Positions 26,670 to 34,947 of a stretch of 64,000 nt of DNA are shown here, one piece after another. The translations under genes were made by a program, and so were the position numbers. A model generated the notes under the pieces. It had not been told where the DNA came from. It was given only the letters and a program-made list of their open reading frames with translations, and did not search any database. The stretch is from Chitinophaga dinghuensis (GTDB taxonomy: Bacteria > Bacteroidota > Bacteroidia > Chitinophagales > Chitinophagaceae), in assembly GCF_003259435.1 (NCBI RefSeq), contig NZ_QLMA01000002.1, positions 806,001-870,000 of the forward strand. Reading direction: 5' to 3'. How positions within the stretch are numbered: position 1 is the first letter of the stretch; each line of letters begins with the position of its first letter.

Positions 26670-27281
26670 ATGGAAAATTTTGAATTAACCGCAGCAGAGG
26701 CCGAGGTGGCCATGAGTGCCGACCTGCTATTACTCAAAAACCGGGTAATGGAAAAGGTAGTGGAGTTAATGGGAGCGATACATAGGGGATTAGGGGAGAC
26801 ACAGGCTCACCATGCCTTTGCGTTTGAGCCGGAATGGCTGCGGCAATCGGCCAAAATATCAAAAGGAGAACAATACCGGCAGTTACCCTGGGTAATGCTG
26901 GATTTCCCGAGATATTTTTCGGGCAAAGACGTTTTTGCTTTCCGGACCATGTTCTGGTGGGGGCATTACTTCGTTAGTACCCTTCATTTGGCAGGAAAGG
27001 TAAAGGAACGCTTTCTGGATACGATTGCAGACAACCAGTCAGTACTGGCCGGCAATGGTTTTCAGGTTTACCTGGGAGATGACCCCTGGGAACATGATTT
27101 CGAAGGCGGGAATTATAAACCCATCGGGAATATTAGTTTAGCAGACTGGAGGTTGGTTACAGATCGTCATGATTTCCTTAAGATAGCGAAGCCGTATTCG
27201 CTGGCGCAATGGGGTGAAGTAAAAGACGAAGTAGTGGCAGCGTATGCAGCCCTCCTTGCATTACTTGACAACAAAGGCTGA
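26670..27281 (+). CDS. Conserved hypothetical protein
   Basis: The 203-residue cytoplasmic protein was not recognised. It is mostly helical at the N-terminus (MENFELTAAEAEVAMS), with a conserved-looking centre rich in aromatics (WVMLDFPRYFSGKDVFAFR, MFWWGHYF) and a C-terminal helix. The aromatic centre and isolated histidines might suggest a cofactor- or metal-binding fold, but nothing decisive is visible. The ATG at 26670 is chosen over a TTG at 26643. Its stop abuts the stop of the convergent START-like gene, with no room for a terminator between them. Confidence 0.7.
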   Translation: MENFELTAAEAEVAMSADLLLLKNRVMEKVVELMGAIHRGLGETQAHHAFAFEPEWLRQSAKISKGEQYRQLPWVMLDFPRYFSGKDVFAFRTMFWWGHYFVSTLHLAGKVKERFLDTIADNQSVLAGNGFQVYLGDDPWEHDFEGGNYKPIGNISLADWRLVTDRHDFLKIAKPYSLAQWGEVKDEVVAAYAALLALLDNKG

Positions 27282-27662
27282 TCAGTTTCCTATTCTGTGG
27301 AATAAATCTTTCACTTGATATTCCCACAATTGACTCTGGTCCTTGATCTCTTTTTTCTCCGCGAAATCTTTTACTACAAGAATAGTTTCATTGGTTACTT
27401 CAGAAATCTGGATACGGAATTCGAAATATTCTTCTTTCGGGGCATGTTTCCAGTGGAGGCGGATAAATTCATCCTCTTCTTGCTCCAGCACTTCTGCTTC
27501 TTCTTCAGTGCCGTTCCAGGAGAATGAAAAAACGTTATCACGGAAGTCAACTTTATCTGCGAACCATTCCTGTAAGCCAGCCGGCGTAGATAGAAATTCG
27601 TACAATATACCGGGTGAGCATCTAACCGGGAATTCCAGCTCGTATAGCACTTTCTTTGACAT
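27282..27662 (-). CDS. START-like domain protein
   Basis: This 126-residue protein matches the small START-like (SRPBCC/Bet v1) family of Bacteroidota: YELEFPVRCSPGILYEFLST, LQEWFADKV, and the C-terminal helix LWEYQVKDLFHRIG. The fold has a hydrophobic cavity; the ligand is unknown. It has a recognisable promoter at 27699-27728 and is divergent from rpoD. Confidence 0.9.
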   Translation of the reverse strand: MSKKVLYELEFPVRCSPGILYEFLSTPAGLQEWFADKVDFRDNVFSFSWNGTEEEAEVLEQEEDEFIRLHWKHAPKEEYFEFRIQISEVTNETILVVKDFAEKKEIKDQSQLWEYQVKDLFHRIGN

Positions 27663-27698
27663 CTCTCAAATTATTAGTAAATCAATATCATCAGGTTG

Positions 27699-27728
27699 CA
27701 ATTATAGAAAATTATTTATTCTGTCAAA
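27699..27728 (-). promoter_or_regulatory. Promoter of the START-like gene
   Basis: On the minus strand TTTG (27725-27728), an 18-bp spacer and TATAATTG (27699-27706) match the consensus except for one base in the -7 box. Confidence 0.5.
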
Positions 27729-27935
27729 ATAATTTACGGTTTTTTTTTAACTATTCCCAGAAAAGTTTAGTCACGTTAAATAAAATCTATTTATTATTAT
27801 TTATAATAATATCATTTTTTGATATATGGATGTATATTCGCCAAGGGCCATACTGTGCGAAATTTTTCGAAAATTTGCAAGCACTTAAACGTCAATCGAT
27901 TTTGTTTGAAAATGATTTAAAAACGACAATATTTT

Positions 27936-27966
27936 TTTGGGTGGTATCTAAAAAAACTTATTTTTG
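27936..27966 (+). promoter_or_regulatory. rpoD promoter
   Basis: TTTG (27936-27939), a 19-bp spacer and TATTTTTG (27959-27966) form a perfect primary-sigma promoter, about 54 bases before the ATG. This implies that the primary sigma factor transcribes its own gene. Confidence 0.75.
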
Positions 27967-28019
27967 TCAGGCATTCATCAAATCTTAACTTTTTATTAAC
28001 CTGTAACTGTTCCGACTCT

Positions 28020-28895
28020 ATGTCAATGCGCCAACTTAAAATCACTAAATCCATTACCAACAGGGAGTCACAATCCCTGGAAAAGTATCTGCAGGAGATT
28101 GGGAAAGTGGATTTAATCACGCCGGAGGAAGAGGTTAATCTTGCTATCCGCATCAAGCAGGGTGATCAGAGAGCGTTGGAAAAGCTTACCAAAGCAAACC
28201 TCCGTTTTGTGGTGTCCGTTGCTAAACAGTATCAGAATCAGGGCCTGTCTCTCAGTGATCTTATCAATGAGGGCAACCTGGGGTTAATTAAAGCTGCTCA
28301 ACGTTTTGATGAAACGCGCGGTTTTAAATTCATCTCCTACGCAGTGTGGTGGATTCGTCAATCCATCCTGCAGGCTTTGGCTGAACAATCCAGAATCGTG
28401 CGTCTGCCCCTCAATAAAGTGGGCCTGAGCAACAAAATCAGCAAAGCCTATTCACAACTGGAACAGGAATTCGAAAGAGAACCTTCTCCCGACGAACTGG
28501 CCACCATCCTGGAAATCAATACAGACGAAGTAGAAGCCACTCTCGGCGTTGCTGCCCGTCACGTATCCATGGACGCGCCCTTCATCGATGGTGAAGATAA
28601 CTCCCTCCTCGATGTACTGGAAAATCCAAACGCTGTAAGCGCTGATGAAGAGCTGGATCACCACGACTCCCTGCGTCGTGAAATTGAACGCTCCCTCTCT
28701 ACTTTGACCGACAGACAAAAAGATGTCATCATGCTGTATTTCGGTATCGCAGTGGAACATCCTATGTCGCTCGAAGATATCGGAGAGAAATTTGGCCTGA
28801 CCCGCGAACGCGTACGCCAGATCAAAGATAAAGCCATCACTAAACTGAGAACCACTTCCCGCAGTAAACTGCTCCGCAACTACCTGGGAAGCTGA
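28020..28895 (+). CDS. rpoD: Primary RNA polymerase sigma factor RpoD (sigma-70, short Bacteroidota type)
   Basis: The 291-residue protein has the compact Bacteroidota layout with no region 1.1: region 1.2 ([20 protein letters not shown]), region 2 ([40 protein letters not shown]), region 3, and region 4 with helix-turn-helix ([20 protein letters not shown]). It directs RNA polymerase to TTTG/TAnnTTTG promoters, many of which are visible in this window. The ATG at 28026 ([15 protein letters not shown]) is the usual family start; 28020 adds two residues. Confidence 0.97.
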   Translation: MSMRQLKITKSITNRESQSLEKYLQEIGKVDLITPEEEVNLAIRIKQGDQRALEKLTKANLRFVVSVAKQYQNQGLSLSDLINEGNLGLIKAAQRFDETRGFKFISYAVWWIRQSILQALAEQSRIVRLPLNKVGLSNKISKAYSQLEQEFEREPSPDELATILEINTDEVEATLGVAARHVSMDAPFIDGEDNSLLDVLENPNAVSADEELDHHDSLRREIERSLSTLTDRQKDVIMLYFGIAVEHPMSLEDIGEKFGLTRERVRQIKDKAITKLRTTSRSKLLRNYLGS

Positions 28896-28916
28896 TCCAA
28901 ATAAACTTTTTCTTAC

Positions 28917-28952
28917 AGACCCGTCCGGCTACTGCCAGACGGGTCTTTTTTT
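28917..28952 (+). terminator. rpoD terminator
   Basis: AGACCCGTC and GACGGGTCT form a 9-bp stem with a partly paired GGC/GCC loop, followed by seven T. It lies 22 bases past the stop. Confidence 0.9.
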
Positions 28953-28961
28953 CGCGAGTTT

Positions 28962-29319
28962 TTTCTCGCAAAGGGCGCAAAGGCGAGTTTTTTTGCTCGC
29001 AGAGCAACAGAGCAGCAAAGCAGCAAAAAATAAGTAGTTGGATATGGTGGGGAGATGGAGATGGGGGAGAGGGAGATAGGATGTTTGGATGTTTGATGGG
29101 GTTATTTTGAATTTTGGACTCCTGAAAACGCAATTATCTCGCTTTTAAAATAATAGGGAAATCAATTTATAATGTTAATTTTATTTTGTAAATGATTAGT
29201 AATCAATAAATAATTTTAATTTTTATCCGTATTTTCTTTGCTGCTTTGCTGCTCTGCTGCTCTGCGAGCAAAAACACCCGCTCCATCCCCCTCCACCTCC
29301 TTTGCGCCTTTGCGAGAAA
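28962..29319. repeat. Nested inverted-repeat element between rpoD and ffh
   Basis: The inner arms are 28990-29027 and 29237-29274, 38 bases each and complementary at 37 positions; they are built from GCAGCAAAG / TCGCAGAGCA units. The outer arms are 28962-28983 and 29299-29319, matching except for one extra G (TTTCTCGCAAAGG-GCGCAAAGG). The left side also has two small hairpins GCGAG-T6..8-CTCGC (28954-28969 and 28983-29000). The 209-bp centre is purine-rich on its left and AT-rich on its right, without a gene. It resembles a non-coding mobile or REP-like element. Confidence 0.8.
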
Positions 29320-29332
29320 CTTACTACATTTG
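29301..29332 (+). promoter_or_regulatory. ffh promoter, -33 box inside the repeat arm
   Basis: TTTG (29301-29304), a 20-bp spacer and TACATTTG (29325-29332) match the consensus. The -33 box and most of the spacer belong to the outer right arm of the inverted repeat. The ATG follows 22 bases after the -7 box. Confidence 0.7.
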
Positions 29333-29354
29333 CCAACCGTTTAAAATACCGACA

Positions 29355-30683
29355 ATGTTTGAATCACTTTCAGAGCGGCTCGACTCCGCGTTTAAACAAC
29401 TTAAGGGTGAAGGCCGTATCTCAGAAATAAATGTGGCATCCACAGTTAAGGAAATCCGCCGTGCACTGGTGGATGCGGATGTGAACTTCAAGATAGCAAA
29501 GGAATTTACCGATAAAGTAAAAGATAAAGCACTGGGAGAAAAAGTAATTACTGCTATCTCTCCAGGACAGCTGATGGTGAAAATCGTTAAAGACGAACTC
29601 GCCGAACTCATGGGCGGCACCGAAGCTGAATTTGATATTAAGAATAATCCTACTGTCGTTCTGATCGCAGGTTTACAGGGTTCTGGTAAAACCACCTTCT
29701 CTGGTAAACTGGCCAACTACCTCAAAACCAAGAAAGGTAAAAAACCTCTCCTGGTAGCGGCGGATATTTACCGTCCGGCAGCGATCGACCAGCTGAAAGT
29801 GCTGGGAGAACAGATCGAGGTGGAAGTCTACAGTGAACCTGAAAACAAAAATGCTGTTCAGATCGCTGAAAACGCTGTTAAACACGCGAAAGCACAAGGA
29901 AATAACGTCATTATCATCGATACTGCCGGTCGTCTGGCCATTGATGAAGTGATGATGACCGAGGTAGCCAACGTAAAAGCCGCAGTAAAACCAAATGAAA
30001 TCCTCTTCGTAGTGGATTCCATGACCGGTCAGGATGCCGTGAATACCGCCAAAGCGTTCAATGAGCGCCTGGACTTCAGCGGTGTGGTACTGACCAAGCT
30101 GGATGGCGATACCCGCGGTGGTGCTGCCTTAACGATCAAGTATACTGTTGAGAAACCGATTAAGTTTGTCAGCATGGGTGAAAAACTCGATACCCTCGAC
30201 GTTTTCTACCCTGAACGTATGGCACAGCGTATCCTCGGCATGGGTGATATCACCACCCTGGTAGAACGTGCGCAGGCACAGTTCGACGAGGAACAAGCTA
30301 AAAAACTGGAAAAGAAAATTCGCCAGAATCAGTTCGATTTCGATGACTTCCGCGAACAACTCCAGCAAATCAAGAAAATGGGTAACCTGAAAGACCTGAT
30401 GGGGATGATTCCAGGGGTTGGTAAGGCGATCAAGGATATCGATATCAGCGATGATGCTTTCAAAGGCATTGAAGCCATGATTAACTCCATGACTCCCGCT
30501 GAAAGAGGAGATCCAGATCTGATCGATGGCAGCCGCCGTAAGCGTATTGCAGCCGGTAGCGGTAAAAATATCCAGGATGTGAATCAGTTCATGAAACAGT
30601 TCGAACAAATGCGTCAGATGATGAAAATGATGAACAAATTCGGCGCTGGTGGAAGAGGACTGAAAGGAATGATGAAAAGATAA
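29355..30683 (+). CDS. ffh: Signal recognition particle protein Ffh
   Basis: Ffh is the GTPase that, with 4.5S RNA, brings ribosomes making membrane proteins to FtsY. From MFESLSERLDSAF at 29355 it has 442 residues: an N domain, a G domain with GLQGSGKTT (P-loop), DTAGRL and TKLDGD, and a methionine-rich M domain (MRQMMKMMNKFG) for signal-sequence and RNA binding. The frame is open a further 39 codons upstream, but that part is repeat and promoter DNA and is not coding. No 4.5S RNA was recognised in the window. Confidence 0.97.
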   Translation: MFESLSERLDSAFKQLKGEGRISEINVASTVKEIRRALVDADVNFKIAKEFTDKVKDKALGEKVITAISPGQLMVKIVKDELAELMGGTEAEFDIKNNPTVVLIAGLQGSGKTTFSGKLANYLKTKKGKKPLLVAADIYRPAAIDQLKVLGEQIEVEVYSEPENKNAVQIAENAVKHAKAQGNNVIIIDTAGRLAIDEVMMTEVANVKAAVKPNEILFVVDSMTGQDAVNTAKAFNERLDFSGVVLTKLDGDTRGGAALTIKYTVEKPIKFVSMGEKLDTLDVFYPERMAQRILGMGDITTLVERAQAQFDEEQAKKLEKKIRQNQFDFDDFREQLQQIKKMGNLKDLMGMIPGVGKAIKDIDISDDAFKGIEAMINSMTPAERGDPDLIDGSRRKRIAAGSGKNIQDVNQFMKQFEQMRQMMKMMNKFGAGGRGLKGMMKR

Positions 30684-30702
30684 ATCTGGGGATAAAAATA
30701 TT

Positions 30703-30734
30703 TTTGTAAATATCAACTTAGAAGGTTACATTTG
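30703..30734 (+). promoter_or_regulatory. rpsP promoter
   Basis: TTTG (30703-30706), a 20-bp spacer and TACATTTG (30727-30734) match the consensus perfectly. The start codon lies 54 bases further. Confidence 0.75.
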
Positions 30735-30787
30735 CATCCCTAATTAAACAATATTTCCTAACTCGCAAAAAATAACTCGACTTATTT

Positions 30788-31240
30788 ATGCCAGTAAAAA
30801 TCAGACTGCAAAGACATGGCGCGAAGAAGAGACCTTTCTACTTTATCGTAGTAGCTGACGCTCGCGCTCCAAGAGATGGTAAATTCATCCAGAAAATCGG
30901 TACTTACAATCCACTGACTGTACCTGCTTCAATCAACATCGATACTGAAAAAGCATTGCGTTGGTTACAGAAAGGTGCTCAGCCTACCGATACTGTAAGA
31001 AGAATCCTCTCTTTCAAAGGTGTATTGTATTTGAAACACCTGTTAAGAGGTGTTACCCTGGGTCTGTTCGACGAACCTACTGCTTACCAAAAGTTCGCAC
31101 AATGGCAAGCTGAACACGAACAGAAAGTTTCTGCTCGCCGCGATGGTCACAGAAAGTCTAAACTTGCTGCTCCTATCGTTAGAAAAGTAGAAGATACTCC
31201 TGCTGCTCCAACTGCAGAAGGCGAAGGTACAGAAGCATAA
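30788..31240 (+). CDS. rpsP: 30S ribosomal protein S16
   Basis: The 150-residue protein starts [20 protein letters not shown], the S16 signature, with the conserved GTYNP at about residue 40. S16 is needed for 30S assembly. It is longer than the roughly 80-residue E. coli protein because of a basic then alanine/proline-rich acidic tail ([20 protein letters not shown]), usual in Bacteroidota. It has its own promoter and is followed by a strong terminator before rimM. Confidence 0.97.
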   Translation: MPVKIRLQRHGAKKRPFYFIVVADARAPRDGKFIQKIGTYNPLTVPASINIDTEKALRWLQKGAQPTDTVRRILSFKGVLYLKHLLRGVTLGLFDEPTAYQKFAQWQAEHEQKVSARRDGHRKSKLAAPIVRKVEDTPAAPTAEGEGTEA

Positions 31241-31266
31241 AACGGCAACGTTTTAACAAATACCTG

Positions 31267-31303
31267 AAAAGGAAATATTTGCCCCGCAAATATTTCCTTT
31301 TTT
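31267..31303 (+). terminator. Strong terminator between rpsP and rimM
   Basis: AAAAGGAAATATTTGC-CCC-GCAAATATTTCCTTTT has a perfect 16-bp stem with a 3-base loop and ends in six T. It should greatly reduce read-through from the highly expressed rpsP into rimM-trmD. Confidence 0.85.
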
Positions 31304-31314
31304 AATTTCCAATT

Positions 31315-31836
31315 ATGAGTAATTACTTCAGTATAGGTAAACTGTTGTCCGCTCACGGGTTACAGGGGGAAATCCTTGTGAAACATAGTCTGGGTAAACG
31401 TTCCGCCCTCAAAGGGGTAGAAGCGGTATTCCTGGAAGAGCGTAAGAACAGCTTTATTCCTTACTTCATTAAAGAGGTGAAGGCAAAAAATGCCGATCAT
31501 CTCTATCTGAAACTGGATGGCATCGATAGCAAGGAAGCAGCACAAAAGCTACTTCCCGGCCAGGTATACCTCCAGGAAGCAGATTTCAAGGAGCAAACCG
31601 CTTCTTCCGCACCTTTAGCCTTGCTGGGATATACGGTAGAGGATGCCCATCATGGTACTTTAGGCCAGATTGAGGAGGTGATTGAAATGCCGATGCAGGT
31701 ATTGGTTAAAGTGCAAATAAGCGGAAAAGAAGCCCTGTTGCCTATCAATGACCAGTCACTCGTAAAAATGGATAAGAAGAACCAGGTAGTATATGTAGAC
31801 CTTCCAGAGGGCTTGGTGGAATTATATACTGGTTGA
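31315..31836 (+). CDS. rimM: Ribosome maturation factor RimM
   Basis: The 173-residue protein has an N-terminal RimM beta-barrel ([20 protein letters not shown]) and a C-terminal PRC-barrel ([33 protein letters not shown]). It assists maturation of the 30S head together with S19. The terminator just upstream suggests that it is expressed at a lower level than rpsP. trmD follows. Confidence 0.95.
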   Translation: MSNYFSIGKLLSAHGLQGEILVKHSLGKRSALKGVEAVFLEERKNSFIPYFIKEVKAKNADHLYLKLDGIDSKEAAQKLLPGQVYLQEADFKEQTASSAPLALLGYTVEDAHHGTLGQIEEVIEMPMQVLVKVQISGKEALLPINDQSLVKMDKKNQVVYVDLPEGLVELYTG

Positions 31837-31883
31837 GTATTAAACCAGGGGTGCAACTGGATAAAGGGCACAAAACCGGCATT

Positions 31884-32555
31884 ATGCGTATTGATATTAT
31901 AACGGTGCTTCCTGAGCTGCTGGAAAGTCCGCTTTCCCACAGCATTATGAAGCGCGCACAGGCCAAAGAGCTGCTGGAAGTACATCTGCATCCGTTGCGG
32001 GAATATTCTTCTCTGAAGCATCAGCAGGTGGATGATTACCAGTTTGGCGGCGGAGCGGGTATGGTGATGATGCTGGAACCTATCGTCAATTGTATAGAAT
32101 CTCTGCAGGCAAAGGTGAAGTATGATGAAATCATTTATATGACACCGGATGGGGAGACACTAAACCAACGGATGGCCAACCAGCTGTCTATGAAAGGAAA
32201 TCTGCTCATTCTTTGCGGGCATTACAAGGGGATAGACCAGCGAATCCGGGATCATTTCATTACGAAGGAGATTTCCATCGGGGATTACGTGCTTTCTGGC
32301 GGAGAGCTGGGAGCAGCCGTACTGGTGGATGCTATCGGGCGATTACTGCCTGGCGTTTTGAATGATGAGACCAGCGCTTTGTTCGACTCATTCCAGGACA
32401 ATCTGCTGGCGCCTCCGGTATATACGAGGCCGGTAGAGTTCCGCGGATGGAAAGTGCCGGATATACTTTTAAGCGGCGATCACCGGAAAATTGATGAATG
32501 GCGTCATCAGCAGGCATTGGACCGAACCAAAGCCAGACGCCCTGATTTGTTGTAA
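31884..32555 (+). CDS. trmD: tRNA (guanine-N1)-methyltransferase TrmD
   Basis: TrmD methylates G37 next to the anticodon of several tRNAs using S-adenosylmethionine. The 223-residue protein begins [13 protein letters not shown] at 31884; a TTG at 31833 would overlap rimM and is rejected. The trefoil-knot SPOUT motifs are present: [26 protein letters not shown] and the knot region [14 protein letters not shown]. The order rpsP-rimM-trmD-rplS is widely conserved. Confidence 0.96.
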   Translation: MRIDIITVLPELLESPLSHSIMKRAQAKELLEVHLHPLREYSSLKHQQVDDYQFGGGAGMVMMLEPIVNCIESLQAKVKYDEIIYMTPDGETLNQRMANQLSMKGNLLILCGHYKGIDQRIRDHFITKEISIGDYVLSGGELGAAVLVDAIGRLLPGVLNDETSALFDSFQDNLLAPPVYTRPVEFRGWKVPDILLSGDHRKIDEWRHQQALDRTKARRPDLL

Positions 32556-32619
32556 ATTAAGTAATTAGATATTAGTCAGAAGGTATTTTGATCATTTTGC
32601 GGAAATTATTCAGCATTAA

Positions 32620-32651
32620 TTTGGTAAATGCTATTTCTTGACTTACTTTTG
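32620..32651 (+). promoter_or_regulatory. rplS promoter
   Basis: TTTG (32620-32623), a 20-bp spacer and TACTTTTG (32644-32651) match the consensus perfectly. The start codon lies 22 bases further. rplS is thus independent of trmD. Confidence 0.8.
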
Positions 32652-32673
32652 CACTCCCATAAATATTTGAAAG

Positions 32674-33021
32674 ATGAACGCAATTTCGTTTGTTCACGAG
32701 CAACTGACAGCAAAAAAACAGTACCCGAAGTTTAAAGCAGGCGACAACGTCACTGTCAATTATAAAATCGTGGAAGGTAATAAAGAAAGGATTCAGTCCT
32801 TTAAAGGTGATGTGGTTAAAATCCAGGGTACAGGTTTTACCGCTTCTTTCACTGTTAGAAAAATTTCTGACGGTATCGGTGTGGAAAGGCTGTTTCCACT
32901 TTACTCCCCTAACATCGATTCTATCGTGTTAAACAAAGTGGGTAAAGTTAGAAGAGCGAGATTGTACTACCTGCGCGAACGTGCTGGTAAAGCAGCCCGT
33001 ATCAAAGAAAAAAGGGTTTAG
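32674..33021 (+). CDS. rplS: 50S ribosomal protein L19
   Basis: The 115-residue protein has the L19 signatures [54 protein letters not shown] and the C-terminal [21 protein letters not shown]19 sits at the 30S-50S interface. Length is normal. It has its own promoter and terminator. Confidence 0.98.
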   Translation: MNAISFVHEQLTAKKQYPKFKAGDNVTVNYKIVEGNKERIQSFKGDVVKIQGTGFTASFTVRKISDGIGVERLFPLYSPNIDSIVLNKVGKVRRARLYYLRERAGKAARIKEKRV

Positions 33022-33045
33022 TATAAATACAGGGAAATTAGTAAT

Positions 33046-33074
33046 AAGCGGGGCCTTACCGGTTCCGCTTTTTT
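33046..33074 (+). terminator. rplS terminator
   Basis: AAGCGG/CCGCTT with an extended GG-CC inner part forms the stem, followed by six T. It lies 25 bases after the stop. Confidence 0.75.
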
Positions 33075-33144
33075 CATTTCATTAAAATGCTCTTAAATAT
33101 CCCCGGGAAGCAAACCCTGGGGGTGAAAAAGCGGATTTTTGGTT

Positions 33145-33152
33145 TATCTTTG
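33145..33152 (+). promoter_or_regulatory. tatA promoter -7 box
   Basis: TATCTTTG matches TAnnTTTG and lies 27 bases before the ATG. No clear -33 TTTG was found at the right distance. Confidence 0.5.
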
Positions 33153-33178
33153 TAGACTTAATTAAATAATCGAGAAAG

Positions 33179-33436
33179 ATGACTGCTGTATTTGCTAAAT
33201 CTACCTTTTTATTCCTGTCCGATGTTGGCGGTTCTGAATTGCTGCTGATTGCTATCGTGGTGTTACTGCTGTTTGGCGGTAAGAAAATACCTGAACTCAT
33301 GCGTGGCCTGGGTAAAGGTATCCGTGAGTTTAATGATGCCAAGAATAATGTACGTCAGGAAATTGAGGAAGGCATGAGAGATAAACCTGCCGCTCCAACT
33401 CAATCCTCTACAACCGATACCGGCGCACAAGCGTAA
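33179..33436 (+). CDS. tatA: Twin-arginine translocase subunit TatA/E
   Basis: The 85-residue protein has one N-terminal membrane helix ([21 protein letters not shown]) followed by the family FGGKKIPEL hinge and an amphipathic helix ([17 protein letters not shown]). The acidic/polar tail is disordered. TatA forms the pore for folded Tat substrates; the DUF1501 protein in this window has a matching signal. No tatC is visible here. It lies 55 bp upstream of gatA. Confidence 0.93.
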   Translation: MTAVFAKSTFLFLSDVGGSELLLIAIVVLLLFGGKKIPELMRGLGKGIREFNDAKNNVRQEIEEGMRDKPAAPTQSSTTDTGAQA

Positions 33437-33491
33437 GGGGTTGTACACGTTACGAGCTTATCAATCATAATATTATTTAACTGATTTAGCC

Positions 33492-34937
33492 TTGTCTGAA
33501 TTCAGCAGTATAACGTCTTTTCACAAAGCATTATACGCCGGCAGCATTACCTGTGTGGAAAAGGTACGTTCGTATCTGGATCGCATACAGGAGCTAAAAC
33601 ACTTGAATGCCTTTTTAGAGGTTTATGAAGAAGAAGCGCTGGAGACAGCCCGTCGTCTGGATGAACGCATTAAAAGCGGTCAGAAAGTAGGGTCTCTGGC
33701 AGGAGTGGTAATAGGTATTAAGGATGTTATTTGCTACAAAGGCCATAATGTAAGTGCCGCTTCCAGGATATTGGAAGGGTTTACGTCATTATATTCTGCC
33801 ACTGCAGTGGAACGACTGCTGGCGGCAGATGCCATTATTATCGGTAATCTGAACTGTGATGAGTTTGCCATGGGTTCTACCAATGAAAACTCTGCTTTCG
33901 GTCCTACCCTGAATGCACTGGATAATTCCCGTGTACCAGGCGGTTCTTCCGGAGGCTCCGCAGTGGCAGTGCAGGCAGATCTCTGTCAGGTTAGTCTGGG
34001 CTCCGATACCGGAGGTTCCGTTCGCCAACCGGCTGATTTCTGTGGGATTGTAGGACTTAAACCAACCTACGGCAGAGTCTCCCGATACGGTTTAATCGCC
34101 TACGCGTCATCTTTTGACCAAATAGGTGTTTTTGGCAAGGATATTGCCGATGTGGCAGCGATTCTACAGATCATAGCCGGTCCGGATGAGTTCGATAGTA
34201 CGGCTTCTCAAAAAGAAGTTCCTGATTATCAAATAAGTCCGGCACACAATAAAACCTGGAATTTTACGTATTTAAGAGATGCGTTGTACCATGATGGGCT
34301 TGATCCGGAAATGAAGGATGCTTTTATAGATTTCTTTGAATCATTGGTAGACCAGGACCATACTGTTAAGGGCAGTGGATTTGACTTGATCGATTACATT
34401 GTGCCTGCCTATTATGTCCTGACAACTGCCGAAGCTTCCAGCAACCTGTCGCGTTATGATGGTGTGAAATATGGCCACAGAACGCAGCAAGAAAACCTCG
34501 AACTGACAGATTTTTACAAAAAAAGTAGATCTGAAGGTTTTGGTAAGGAGGTAAAAAGACGTATCTTACTGGGGTCTTTTGTATTAAGTTCAGGCTATTA
34601 TGACGCCTATTATACTAAAGCTCAACAAGTTAGACGTTTGGTTGCTGATAAATTGAACCAAATATTAGATCAGTACGACGCCATACTAATGCCAACTGTG
34701 CCTTCAACGGCATTTAAATTAGGGGAAAAATCAAATGACCCTATAGCTATGTACCTAGCCGACATTTATACGGTATTAGCGAATTTGGTAGGGGTTCCGG
34801 CCATATCCGTCCCCATAGGTAGGCATTCAAACGGGATGCCATTTGGTGTGCAGATCATTACAAAGAAGTTTGACGAGGCGAACCTGTTAAATATTGCCCA
34901 TCAGTTGATGGATCGCAAGCAGGTAGCAACTGTTTAA
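33492..34937 (+). CDS. gatA: Aspartyl/glutamyl-tRNA amidotransferase subunit A
   Basis: GatA releases ammonia from glutamine for transamidation of Glu-tRNA(Gln) or Asp-tRNA(Asn). The 481-residue amidase has the Ser-cisSer-Lys triad: the lysine in VVIGIKDVICYKG, the cis-serine in PGGSSGGSAVAVQ and the nucleophile region in SLGSDTGGSVRQPADF. The start is TTG at 33492 (MSEFSSITSFHKAL): no ATG or GTG lies between the upstream stop and this codon, and the N-terminus aligns with the family. gatB and gatC are not in the window. A lytic transglycosylase gene follows 10 bp downstream. Confidence 0.95.
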   Translation: MSEFSSITSFHKALYAGSITCVEKVRSYLDRIQELKHLNAFLEVYEEEALETARRLDERIKSGQKVGSLAGVVIGIKDVICYKGHNVSAASRILEGFTSLYSATAVERLLAADAIIIGNLNCDEFAMGSTNENSAFGPTLNALDNSRVPGGSSGGSAVAVQADLCQVSLGSDTGGSVRQPADFCGIVGLKPTYGRVSRYGLIAYASSFDQIGVFGKDIADVAAILQIIAGPDEFDSTASQKEVPDYQISPAHNKTWNFTYLRDALYHDGLDPEMKDAFIDFFESLVDQDHTVKGSGFDLIDYIVPAYYVLTTAEASSNLSRYDGVKYGHRTQQENLELTDFYKKSRSEGFGKEVKRRILLGSFVLSSGYYDAYYTKAQQVRRLVADKLNQILDQYDAILMPTVPSTAFKLGEKSNDPIAMYLADIYTVLANLVGVPAISVPIGRHSNGMPFGVQIITKKFDEANLLNIAHQLMDRKQVATV

Positions 34938-34947
34938 AATAAATTGT

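Larger units (their letters stand above)
27663..28019. other. AT-rich divergent promoter region between the START-like gene and rpoD
   Basis: This 357-bp region has no gene. It holds a leftward promoter (27699-27728) and the rpoD promoter (27936-27966). The middle is strongly AT-rich, with several T runs. Confidence 0.6.

Noticed and set aside
29238..29354. N-terminal extension of ffh
   Set aside because: It is repeat and promoter DNA containing a TTTG/TAnnTTTG promoter; family proteins start at MFESLSERL.
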